From Quercus robur (lineage: Eukaryota; Streptophyta; Magnoliopsida; Fagales; Fagaceae): DNA of 64,000 nt. The notes beneath the pieces are model-generated. The model did not search any database. It saw only the letters and a program-made list of their open reading frames with translations, and was not told the origin of the DNA. This document shows positions 45,697 to 56,407 of the stretch, in pieces; the first letter of the stretch is position 1, and each line of letters begins with the position of its first letter. The stretch lies in NCBI RefSeq assembly GCF_932294415.1, contig NC_065544.1:26945351-27009350 (forward strand), written 5' to 3'. The position numbers and the translations under genes were made by a program.

Positions 45697-46409
45697 TTAG
45701 GTAACAAATATAATGGATGGGTCACAGCAACACTCATCTAAGAGGCAACAACAACATAAAGCTGCAAGGCTGCAAAATCAGACAAATCAAATAAACAAAA
45801 AAAGTTAGAATTTGTCACGATCATCAGGATATCCTGTATATATATTACTACATATATATTCTTGTGAATAAAAGAGATAGTTGGTAAATACACTATATAT
45901 ATAACAAAGAAGCAATTATGATACAGAACTAGTTTATAGTACACACCATCCCTCAAGAAAACTTGGTTCTCGCCTAGGTGGTGGTGGAGCTGCATAGTAC
46001 TGAGGAGGTGCCGCCACTGGTGGTCCTTGATAAGGGCCTGTGTTCAAAATTGCATATTGAAATAATAAGAACATGTTCCATTTTTGTTTTTCTTCTTTTA
46101 CCAAAATATAACATCCCCTCTATAGTGATAACTGATAATTAACAATAACAAAGTGCAAGTTGAGAAATAATCCAATGATTCAGCAAGATTTTCATTGGAG
46201 ATATAGATTTTTAAAGGGGTATTCATTTAAGTTAATAATTGAAATAAAATTTTAAAAAAATGTTTAATCTAGCTATATATAACAGCCTTCCCTGGCCACC
46301 ACATATAAAACATAACAGAGAAAATAAAAGAAAGGAAGCTAGTAAGGACAAGAAAGAGGATGAAGTTACCTTGATTGGCATATGGATAGCCATATTTGGG
46401 ATCATTCAT
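45697..46409 (-). CDS. CYSTM cysteine-rich membrane protein (three exons, 67 aa)
   Basis: Small plant protein with a proline-rich N-terminus and a C-terminal cysteine-rich transmembrane (CYSTM) module; family members sit in the plasma membrane and are linked to stress responses and development. Exons on the minus strand: 46409-46370, 46037-45947, 45769-45697, joined by GT-AG introns of 332 and 177 bases; the sum is 204 nt. The protein starts MNDPKYGYPY, continues through a Pro/Gln/Tyr-rich segment with PPPPRREPSFLEGC, then CLAALCCCCLLDECCCD, and ends SIIFVT. The split Cys codon at the second junction restores the FLEGC motif typical of the family, which supports the splice choice. A TATATAG (minus strand, about 46512-46518) about 100 bases upstream could be the TATA box. 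The overlapping 85-codon minus ORF at 45995-45738 is a wrong frame. Confidence 0.9.
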
Positions 46410-47694
46410 CTCTGAAATGCAAACCAAAAATACAACACCACAGAGAGATAGTCACTTAGAGGGTATTGGAAGGTAGGTATTGTTTAGTTTTTGAGGTGTT
46501 ATAGGCTGGCGTCTATATACTTGGAGTCTTGGAGGAGAAAGTTTGAGAATATAATGTGTGGAAAGAATAAAGAAAGGTCTAGAACCACAATTCAACTAAA
46601 ATATAGAATTTCTAGTTTCTGCCATCATGATGACATTTCTTCTGCCTTAATTATGAGAGAGTTAATATTCCAGACGGGTCTATCCAACAAAAATAATACT
46701 ATGTTATATTTTAAGTAATTACTTAATTGGTAAGAAAAATTAATTTATTAGTTGGTGAATTCTAGAGGAAGACAGAGACACTAAGTTCAAAATCAATATA
46801 GAAGTTGGGACTTGGGACTAATCTCTCTTTCATCACATGGCAAGATGGCAAAGCAGGTGCTTTTTTTTTTTTTTTTTTTTTGGAACTTTGATTCATTTTG
46901 AAGTTTCACTGTTAAAGGGTTGGATATTGAAACACTTGGGAATCATGTGAGCCGATGCTTGAGTTTCAAGCTCACATTAAAAGTGAGGATTCCTTTAGCC
47001 TATAATAAGATATTATTGTTCTTGATCTAACAATTTGGTGTATTGGCCACCGCCGAAAACCCCAGAATCTATTCTATTTACATTATAAAAAAGGAAACTT
47101 CATACAAAACTTGATCCTATTTTGGTCAACTGATACAGACGTATAGATTGTTTCGTCGTTGCTTAATATTCTTTAATTCTTTTTAATTTTTATTCTTTAT
47201 TGTGTCAAATCATTTTAATATTTTTATTGGTGTGACATTAAATACCCGTTTAGATTTGTGATAAATAATGTGGATCATAAAATGAATGAATTTGTAATGG
47301 AAATGATCTCAATATTACTTTAGATATTGCCCTAAATAGAACACTTTTAATTGAAGAATTTTTATGAAGGTTTTCACCTTCCAAAGCATATAAAGGGTGA
47401 TGGTTTATTATAAGTTTCAAGTTAACTCAATAAGCCCAGACTTTTAGTCTGGTTTCTCAAAAAAAAAAAAAAAAAAAAAATGATAAAATCTCTTATTATT
47501 AAATAAGAGATCTCGAATTCGAATTAATTGATGATTTGCGCCTAATAATAAAGAGCAAATCATCATGAAACAAACATCATAGATTAAAATTGAATATGAT
47601 TTATAAAAAGAGGTGGGAGGGGCCGATAATGGTCCCCTGTTGCAAGATTTTCTCAAATTTCTATCCTAATTTGGTTATTTATTCTAATTAGAAC
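46410..47694. other. upstream of CYSTM gene and intergenic DNA
   Basis: The first 200 bases are the likely CYSTM promoter. Beyond that there are poly-T (46861-46880) and poly-A (47459-47480) runs and no supported gene. Confidence 0.35.
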
Positions 47695-47921
47695 AAAGTT
47701 TACCTCCAAACCAATTTGGGAGGAATTTCCTCCAACCCATTACATGGCATTTCAAATGAGTATCCATGTGTACTTTTAGTCACATGATTTATTTAGAAAT
47801 CATGTGACTTATTTAAATGATTTAATGAGTCATGTGATTTAATACATATGGATGGTTATATGAACCACCACATAATAAGTTGGAGGAGATTCCTCCAACC
47901 CGGTTTGGAGGAAATCTTTAT
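47695..47921. mobile_element. MITE-like element with about 40-bp TIRs
   Basis: The left end (AAAGTTTACCTCCAAACC...) and right end (...GGTTTGGAGGAAATCTTT) are inverted copies over about 40 bp, including a second CCTCCAAC block. The internal sequence also folds (AAATCATGTGACT repeats). No ORF; target duplication not resolved. Confidence 0.7.
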
Positions 47922-48680
47922 CCTTCTAATTATCCTTCTTTTAAGAGAAAAGATATCCTTTTATTCTAGTTATCCTATTTATGGTTTTCTTCGTTAAAAA
48001 AAAAACTAAATTTCTGTATTCCTTGCCCACCAAAACTATAGGAATTGAATTTTTATATAATTTGGTGGTTCTGGCCCGATGAGAAGATTCTGGAAAAAAA
48101 TATGGAGTTTCTAAAGTAGGTTTTTTTTTTTGTTGGGGGGGGGGGGGGGGGTGAGGGTGCTGTTTTAAAAGATGCCTGCTAGACTTTATAGCGTGAAATC
48201 AAGATAGAAAAAATATATGAACTTTTGTTTGGGAGATAATCCAAGGAGAAAGACAATTTGGTTTTGAGTTTTCTCTAAATTTTTTTGTAAAGCACACAAA
48301 TCTAAAAGAATTTGGATGGCTCATATTCTAATTTTATTTATTCGTTCAATGAGTAAAAAAAATTGACACGGAAGGAATTTTTTTTTTTTTCCTTTGGCTA
48401 ATAGACACACACTCACACACGTAAGGAAGATTGAATTGAGGTTCTTTCTAGTATGTGTTTGTGGGTGTTACTATACCATGTAAAATTGTTACCACCATTT
48501 TAGAATGGAAATCTAGCTACTCTACGTATTTGGGTTTACAAAGCTCCGACTTGTGAAAAATGAGTTTGTTTAGTTCTCATTTGATAAGATCATAGCCCAA
48601 TTACATCGCTAACCACAATATTTTTAACCCTTCACATATTTTCAATCAAACCAGTATGACGTTTGGAACTCAAAAATGCA
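47922..48680. other. intergenic DNA
   Basis: No gene seen. It contains a T-run/G-run pair (48121-48152) and short CA repeats. Confidence 0.3.
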
Positions 48681-48689
48681 AGAAAAGCT

Positions 48690-48910
48690 CAAGGCATTTT
48701 CTGTGTGGAAAAATTTCTTGGAATGTGATCCCAACTCATGAGGTAATCAATAAAAAGATTGGAGATAGAGGATGTTTAGTTCATGCTGTGTTAGGTTATA
48801 GGAGGCTCTAGAATCTGTGGAGCATTTGTTTATTTACTGTCCAGTGGCTCGAATTGTATGTTCATTGTCAGAATGGCCTATAAAGTTCCAAGAATTTGGG
48901 GTACTCTATG
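48690..48910 (+). pseudogene. LINE zinc-binding (zf-RVT) remnant
   Basis: In one frame the DNA reads ISWNVIPTHEVINKKIG and, after a frame change, ESVEHLFIYCPVARIVC. These are the two blocks of the zinc-binding domain that follows the reverse transcriptase in plant LINEs. The frame is broken and the first cysteines are lost, so it is a relic. The reverse transcriptase itself is not seen nearby. Confidence 0.6.
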
Positions 48911-49205
48911 TCAGAATGGTCATAGAAAACTCAAAATCTCATTGGATCAGGAGCAAAACTTCTTCTTGATCGTGTGCTGCTGTTATCATGCTGCACAACA
49001 AATTGAGGTTAGATCCTATCCCTGTTGATCCAGTACGTTGCAAGAGATATCAAATATAAGGCCTATTACTCTTGTTCTTTCTGTGTATTAAACGTATCTC
49101 TTGTTCTACCTTGAAACCCCATTGGCCTATAGTTTCCGTTGTAGATGATATTTCGTTAGGCTTAGAATCTTTGTTTTGCTGGAAGGTTCTCATGTCTTGA
49201 AACCC

Positions 49206-49237
<32 letters not shown>

Positions 49238-49247
49238 CCTCTAGCTC

Positions 49248-50025
49248 CTAGGATCCTTTTGGTTGGAGGATGAGATGATAGAAAACGAAAAGAAGATGAA
49301 AAACTGTGAGTATAGAAGGAATTTTAATTTTCTCTCATAGTTTTTGAAGGGGTGGTAAAGTGGAATAATAGAAAACTCTTTTATTTGGTTGAGAAGAAAA
49401 ATGAGAGGATAAAAAATATAGTTTATATAAATTTACAATCATATCCTTACTAGATAAATAATAAAAAAAATAACACATTATATTTTTATTTTAAAGAAAT
49501 TGTGTATAAATGGACACTTTATTTTTCTTAAAAAAAAAATAGCAGAAAAAAATTCAAGAACCCAAAATTGGTGAGAAAAGAAACACAAACACTTTATTTT
49601 TCTATAAAAAAAAAAAAAAATAGCAGAAAAAAATTCAAGAACCCAAAACCGGTGAGAAAAGAAACACATGACTAGATGAGCACCCAAAACAAAAAAGAAA
49701 AAAGAAACAAGTGAGACAGCATTGAAAAAAAACAAAAACAAAAAAGAAAAAGAAAAAGAAAAAGAAAGAAAAGATAAGTTCAAAAAATTAATGTTGATGT
49801 TGTGGCGATAGTTTTGTCCAAAAGGGAAAGGAGCAAAGCTCCTTGTTTTCCATCAGTATTTTCTTCCCAATTTGGGGAGATTGAGTTCTGGTGGGCCCGG
49901 GCTCAACACCCAGACCCCACCAATTTTCTTTTCTAAAATCACTCCAACTAAACACTCAAAAAAATCAATTTCTCTTCCTCTTTTCCATCCCCACTAAAAT
50001 CCCTCCAACCAAACGGACTCCCTAG
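49248..50025. mobile_element. TIR element, family copy 2
   Basis: The ends are inverted: the left has TAGGATCCTTTTGGTTGGAGG and the right has CCTCCAACCAAACGGACTCC followed by CTA. About 780 bp, no transposase. The interior includes a 75-bp tandem duplication (from 49515 and again from 49590) and AAAAAG-rich runs. A GA microsatellite precedes it (about 49211-49237). Copy 1 of the family is at 42650-43240. The minus ORF 49783-49478 is low-complexity and not a gene. Confidence 0.65.
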
Positions 50026-50619
50026 TATTTCAAACAGAGATGTTCAAAATCCTCCATCCCCTATTATTACTAATTTACTATCCAGTTATCCAAAAAAAAA
50101 AAAAAAAACACACACACACACCCGTATCTAATAATATCTCCACTTAAGAAATCAAGATAAATTCCATTGCAATTAGAATTTCACTGGTGTGAATTTATTT
50201 TTTGTCACGATATAAAGTGTGCTTTTATTACAATAAAATGAGCAACTAGGCATTTTATTTCATATTTACAACAATGTCTCAATTTTTGTGTTTTATTTTT
50301 TAGCCATCAATTATTGTATGCCATGTGTCTGATTATTTATTTATTCTTTTTAATTTTGGTTATTTTATAGGAAAAGTAAAGAAGAATAATAGAATGATTT
50401 GTATTCATTTATTACTACATATGCATATATACATTCATAGTTTTTTTCCCTTTCTTTTATTATTATTATTATTTTGATAATTCAATAGTTGAAAATGGTG
50501 GGATTTGAATCCTTGACATCTTCATTGGAAATGCTAGGAAGTACTAGTTTGAGTTACAAGCAAGGGTGGCTCCATGTTTATGTTAAGGTAGTTATAGGAC
50601 CAACCTAGCTTGCCATAAA

Positions 50620-50628
<9 letters not shown>

Positions 50629-50650
<22 letters not shown>

Positions 50651-50661
50651 TACTTGCAAAA

Positions 50662-50697
<36 letters not shown>
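50629..50697. repeat. compound microsatellite (TA)n and (AAT)n
   Basis: TA run at 50629-50652, a short spacer, then an AAT run at about 50662-50697. Confidence 0.93.
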
Positions 50698-50940
50698 CTA
50701 ACCTATTTTGACCACCTTAATAAAAATGTTGAACACCTTGACTTAAGAATTATAAGCATTTGGGTTAAAAAAAAATAAGAGTAATGCTACATCCACAACA
50801 TTTTCACAATAATTTCAAAACAAATCTTTTGTAGTAAGCTGTTATTGATTTTAATTTTGGCCCAATACTGACATAACTTTTTTGCCCACTAATAACAGTT
50901 TGTCACATAAGATTTATTATTAAAATGTTGTGAATATAGA

Positions 50941-51217
50941 GGGCGTTTGGGCTCCGCGCCTGTGCGTCCGTGTTTTCTCCAGTTCGCGTTTTTTTTTTTT
51001 TTTTTTTTGGCCCGCATTTGTTGACTTTGGGAGACAAATTTACTGTTATGAATAGTGAATGTACTGTTTATGCACTGTGCTGACACTGTTCATGTATTAA
51101 AAAATATTAAAAATGGGTCTCACGGTACTATTCACACATTTAAAAATTATTTTGCTACAGTGTTTTCAGTTTTCAGTTTTCAGTTTCAGCAACAATAAGC
51201 TCAATCCAAACGGACCC
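50941..51217. mobile_element. MITE-like element, GGGCGTTTGG ends
   Basis: 277 bp with left end GGGCGTTTGGGCTC and inverted right end GGGTCCGTTTGGATTGAGC. It contains T-runs, ACTGTTCATG-type words and a TTTTCAGTTTTCAG repeat. No ORF. This end sequence is very common in plant MITEs; the target duplication is unclear. Confidence 0.65.
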
Positions 51218-52412
51218 ATAGTATAACTCCAAAATTAATTCTGGCCTCCAAAACGTAATCCTTAACCCTACAAACCAAAAAGAAAAAAGGCTTAAATAAT
51301 AACAATAAAAATTAGCCCAAATCACAACAAAAGTAACCCAAACAAAAACAAAACTAGACCAAACAACAAGAAGTGAGCAAATTACTCAACAAAAAGCATA
51401 TTCAAAACAAGAAAAATAAATAAATAAGAATCCTTGATTATTAAAATCTGTAATTCGTTCAACCCCTTACATTAAAATAATCTCCAATTTCATTTTTCCT
51501 TAAAAAAATGGTATCAAGAGAAATATTGTGGTTATGAATTCTCCTTGGCGATGCCAATAGAAATGCTCTCTTTGGTTTTACAATTACAATAATTTGCTCG
51601 CAGTTGTAGCAAATATCATCTCTCTCTCTCCATATTTCTCTTCTCTATCATCATTTCTAACTCTCTCTCTTACTTTATTACTCTTATCTCAGCATTCTTA
51701 GTTCTCACTTTATGATCTCTTATCAATTTTTTTTTTTCTTTTTTGTTGGTAGAAAGAAATTGTAATACTTCATGTATTAGTGTGCAGATTTTTTTCTCGA
51801 TTTGTGAAATTGATATATGTATGTGTGTGTGTGTTTTTTTATTTTATTTTTCTCTATTTGTGAAATTGATATATTAAGTTATTTATTTATTTGATTTTGT
51901 GCAATTTAAATTATTTAGTAATCCTCTTAAAAAAATTCTTAGAGCCACCATTGGCTACAAGATTCTTGACTATATACATTCATAAGTACATTAAGTAAAT
52001 ATATGCTTATAAGAAATGGTTATAACTTGTAACAACTCACATAACCAAAAAAAAATATCAGTCCATAAGAAATGCTTCTAACTCGATACCAACAGCTAGC
52101 TAATAGACAAACATCTTTTTCATTTTAAGGAGGAGAGGAGTAGATGATAAACCAACATCTTAATTATTTTTTTGAGTAATTAAGAAATCACCATTTTTAA
52201 TCTTATTCATTGAGTGAGTACCTATAAGAACTTTGGTAAAGATTCTAGTTTTCTGTTTGCTTAAGTGACTCTCTCAAATTATTCTTTCATCATTTCTCAA
52301 GTATTCTACAATACCTTTTCTTTCTTCCTTGTGCATGCCCCACCCCTTTTTTCTCTTTTATCTTCTAAACTCTTCTGCTTTTAATGTAACTTTTTTATCC
52401 AGATGTCTCCCA

Positions 52413-52466
<54 letters not shown>

Positions 52467-53531
52467 CAACCTATGATGTCCACTCATAATAATAGCTATT
52501 TATCCTTAAACCAAGACACCTATCCATTTTTTGTGTAGGCGAAAATTGAACCTCAGATCTCTTTTTCAACTATCATAAACTTTACTAGTTAAGTTAACTA
52601 GAACCCACAAGTATGCTTCCTTTTTATCTCTTGGTTCTAAGCAAATTTTCATATATTCTCAATACTTGTGAGAAAGACGTGTGAAACCATCACCTTTGTC
52701 TCCCAACCTTACAAAAAAGTTTTTTCATTTCACACCATCTTTTCCTACCAAAAGCTCTTTCTGGTTTTGCAACAGGAACAACAATCAGTTCATTCGGTTA
52801 AACCATGTCTTTTTGCCCACATCGTTGACATATTGGTTCCTAAATTCCAAATTTGTTTTTTTTGGCTAGGAATTCCAAATTTGTTAGAATAATAAAGAAG
52901 CAGAAAAGTGAGAACCCAAAATTAAAACAGCACCGTATTCTTTTGTTGTACTATATTGATGGGGAAAAAAATAATAATAATAATTTGGGCCTCATTTTTC
53001 TGGCCACGGTCCAATTCCTAAGCCTCCCCACATTAACTATTTTGGGGCATGGCTAAATGGGTGGGCTGAATATATAAAGAAAAAGAGAGGCCTAAGGGCC
53101 TAAAAAAAAAGCCCAAGGAAAAGAGCAAATGGCAATGGACCCATCTACAAAGTGGGCTTTATGTTATACCCAAATTTTTTTCTCACCTTTTTCTTTGGGA
53201 CCTTAAGTCCAAAAAAAATACTCAGAGATTAGTGCTAAATGACCCGCAAATCTAAGTGGCTTAAAAGACCCACAAATAAGCTGGACTTTATCATCCACAA
53301 CTCGCATCCAAGCAGAGCCAAATGACCTACAAGCGTGATTGATTTATTTTCTTACTGATTTCAGATATTGTCTTATTAATTTTTCTTAAAAAAATATTTT
53401 TAAGAGTTTATTTGGATGAATAAGCTTCTTTCTGTGAGAGAGCATGCTCCCACCCATTTCATTTTTTTGGTTGGGCCAAACTTGCGTAAAAGGAGAAAAT
53501 TATGTTAATGTTCTTCAAAATAATTGTTCAA

Positions 53532-53577
<46 letters not shown>

Positions 53578-53696
53578 TAGGTTCTAGTTACACCAAGTAT
53601 AATTTTGTAAATGTTACACATTTTTTATATCATAGATTTGTAGGAAATCTAACGGTTAAAAAAACATATTAGCCACCTCAACCAATCTAATTAATA
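51218..53696. other. A+T-rich intergenic DNA
   Basis: No supported gene. It includes CT-rich DNA near 51620-51680, a run of 47 T (52415-52461) and a TA microsatellite (about 53536-53575). The ORFs around 52329-53056 contain poly-T-encoded Phe runs or have no recognisable domain. Confidence 0.35.
52415..52461. repeat. poly-T run of 47
   Basis: Uninterrupted T run. It could be the poly-A tail of a minus-strand retroposon, but the sequence to its left shows no identifiable body. Confidence 0.9.
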
Positions 53697-53881
53697 TAGC
53701 ATCTAAGGGTGTAATCGGTTGGTTTCGGTCGGTTTTAAGTGCGATTTTTCTACTGAACCAAAATTTTCGGTTTTACCAAATTTGCTACTGACACAGAATT
53801 GACTGGATTTCAATCGGTTTGATTCGGTTGGCTTTCGATTGCTTCCAATTTCTTAGAAACCAAATAGATCAAAGAAAAAAT

Positions 53882-54150
53882 AAACCTATTTTCCTTTGCT
53901 TTCCCACATTTTCTCAGTAGCCAAACACCAAGCACCAAGCAAGCACACCCAAAAAAAAACTCAAAATCATGTATATATTAAGAGAACATACCAAAATAAG
54001 AAAAAAAAAAACCTATATCCCTTTCCTTTCCGACATTTTCTTGGCACCCAAACACCAAGTACCAAGCAAACACACACATAAAAAAAAATAAAAAACTATT
54101 TCCCTTTGCTTTCCCACGTTTTCTCAGCACCCAAACACCAGGTACCAAGC
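53882..54150. repeat. three-copy tandem repeat inside hAT-like element
   Basis: The block CTTTGCTTTCCCACATTTTC plus CCAAACACCAAGCACCAAGC occurs three times (from about 53882, 54010 and 54092) with substitutions and variable A-rich spacers. Confidence 0.8.
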
Positions 54151-54201
54151 AAAGTAGCAAACCAAAAAAAAAAAGAGAGAGAGAACGGCGAAGAAGCCTT
54201 G

Positions 54202-54249
<48 letters not shown>

Positions 54250-54319
54250 GGTGGCATGATAGAGAGAAAGAGAGAAACAAAGGCATGACAAAAAGAGAGA
54301 GGTGGGGAGAGCGAACGGC

Positions 54320-54371
<52 letters not shown>

Positions 54372-54420
54372 GAACGGTTGCTGTTGAAGTGAGAGAGAAG
54401 AGTTGAAAAATAGGGTAGGG

Positions 54421-54659
54421 TTAGTAGGAGTTCAAATTTTCTGTCCCACTTTTCCTACTCCACTTTATACTCCACTAATAAAAGCTTGCCACGTATTCAC
54501 CTAATTAATTAAATACTATCATTAATTAATAATGATAATATTAATAAGTCAATAATGATAGTATTTAATTAATTATGTTAACACGTGGCAAACTTTTATT
54601 GGTGGAGTATAGAGTGGAGCAGGAAAAGTGAGACAAAAGATTTGGATTCGATTAGTAGG
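54421..54659. mobile_element. MITE nested in hAT-like element
   Basis: Element 54429-54651 (223 bp) is nearly one large inverted repeat: about 100 bp from each end pair, centred near 54540, including CCACTTTTCC and GCCACGT blocks. It is flanked by the 8-bp direct repeat TTAGTAGG (54421-54428 and 54652-54659). The 8-bp duplication suggests a hAT- or Mutator-like MITE. Its transcript would form a long hairpin. Confidence 0.82.
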
Positions 54660-54974
54660 GTTATATAACAAACCCAAAACAACATAATTTTGGTATAATA
54701 AGGAGAAAAAAAAAATAAAAAGCCTTTGTCATGGGTTGAACTTGGGTTTAGTTGTGGGAACAAGCATGTCCTTGCCACTATGATACCATGACCTTTCTTG
54801 CTATAATATTTAATATATTTTGGTTCGGTTTCGGTTAGGTCGGTATATTTGTGTGGGACATCGAAACCGAAACTAAAATATTTCAGTTTCAAGAAATTAA
54901 AATCGAAATCGAACCGAAATTTTGGACATAGTTCGGTTGATGTTTTCGATTTATTACACACCCTATGAGCATCT

Positions 54975-55700
54975 TTTATGTTTCTCTTCCTTATTTATTA
55001 CAAATTGATTCTATCCTAATTTCTCTCTCTTGCTTACCCAATATAAAATGAAATTATGTTCTTTCTCTCACCTATTATCTCTCTCTTGCCTACCTAGTAT
55101 AAAACAAAATTCTCTGCTTCTTTCTCTCAATGTGCTCTAGGTAGAGGAAGAAAAGATAAAAACAAAATGATTTTTTTTTTTTATGAATTAAAAAAAAAAA
55201 AAAAAAAACTTACGGAATTAAGAAGCTTGACCAAAGCTTTGAGGTCTTTTACTCTTTGATTCTGAGATTTTTTTTTTTTTTTTTTCATTTACGAGACTTG
55301 GTTAATTGGTTTAGAGTAGAAATGTCAGTATGAGTTTGTATGAGGCTTTGTTTTGTATTTGTGGCTGACACCTCTAGCAACACATGCACGGTCTTGGTGA
55401 GCTGCTATGATTTTTAGATACACTAATTTATATAATCATTTTATATCTATAAAGTTTTCTATCAAAAAAAATTTTTTTTAAGAGAGTACGTGAATTAGGA
55501 GATTAGGAAAACTGAAAACCCAAAAACCATTTGAAACACGGAACAAGTCTAACAAAGAGGAAGAAACATTGTCAAACAACACCCAATGAAAAAAATATTA
55601 AGCAATTTTAAGAAGAAAGGGACACCATTAAACAACACCCAACGAGGTCTATGGAAAGTAATAAATGAGGATAGAGTTAAATTGTTATTATTTAGGTAAA
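54975..55700. other. intergenic DNA left of gypsy element
   Basis: No gene. It contains T- and A-runs near 55172-55208 and a direct repeat of an AAACAACACCCAA(T/C)GA block (about 55572 and 55630). Confidence 0.35.
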
Positions 55701-56347
55701 TAAGGTGGAAAGTGATAGAGAAGCGGAAAATAATCCATCTCTAGCTCGTCCAAATCGATCGTCCAAAGCCTATAGTGCAAGTTGATCCAAGAGTTAACCC
55801 AGAAGAAGGAGAAACGTTCATGGACAATAGCACCACTCTATAATTTAATTCTCCCATGGACGACATGCACGTCCATGAGGGTCGTCCATGAACAACCATC
55901 AGATATCCTTGGACGACCAAACCGTCCTACACCAGACGGACGAAAGCGCAACACTTAGAACTTTTGACTAAACCCGCAACTATCTCAACAAATCCCTCGA
56001 ATAAGTTAACTTCCGTTAGTGGTTACAATTTTATAGCCGTTAAGGAAGTTAACTCCGGACTTGTTGGCTTCCACAAATCCTGGGGAGGTTATTGGACAAA
56101 TAACCGTCCCAGGCTCCCTATATAAAGGACCAGTCTGAACCCGACAGCGGTAAGAATTTCTCTGAGACAATTTTCCCAAATACTTGGAACATCCTTCTCT
56201 GCGAGACTAACTTCTCCATTGGAGGGGGTTCGATCGGTCTTCTCTGGTCTCCTCTTTGATTGTGTTTTGTTCCTTGTAGGCCTTCAACCGTTTCGATAGC
56301 CCACCGAAGCCAGGCCATCCACCTTACCGATTCGAAGCGATATTAGT
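55700..56347 (+). repeat. Ty3-gypsy 5' LTR (left edge uncertain)
   Basis: The DNA just before the primer-binding site has LTR properties: a TATA-like CTATATAAAGG (56118-56128) and a leader-like region ending near 56347. It is rich in GGACGA/TCGTCC words. The second LTR is outside the window, so the left edge (about 55700-55740) is a guess. Confidence 0.55.
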
Positions 56348-56364
56348 TGGCGCCGTCTGTGGGA
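56348..56364 (+). other. gypsy primer-binding site
   Basis: TGGCGCCGTCTGTGGGA directly after the LTR is a primer-binding sequence often seen in plant Ty3-gypsy elements. Confidence 0.75.
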
Positions 56365-56407
56365 AGAGGTTGTTTTGCGACTTTCTTTTCCGCGACAAAG
56401 GGTTAGG

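Larger units (their letters stand above)
53697..54974. mobile_element. non-autonomous hAT-like element (about 1.26 kb)
   Basis: Element 53705-54966, flanked by TAGCATCT (53697-53704) and GAGCATCT (54967-54974), an 8-bp duplication with one mismatch. The ends are inverted: AAGGGTGTAATC at the left and ATAGGGTGTGTAAT as the inverted right end, with subterminal GGTTTCGGT/CGAAACCGAA words in opposite orientation. Inside are a three-copy repeat (53882-54150), two GA microsatellites (54206-54248 and 54321-54369) and a nested MITE (54429-54651). No transposase. Confidence 0.78.

Noticed and set aside
45738-45995. 85-codon minus ORF
   Set aside because: It runs through the second intron of the CYSTM gene; the spliced frame has clear family similarity and this one has none.
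49478-49783. 101-codon minus ORF rich in Phe, apparent membrane protein
   Set aside because: It encodes A/T-rich tandem repeats of a TIR element in a random frame.
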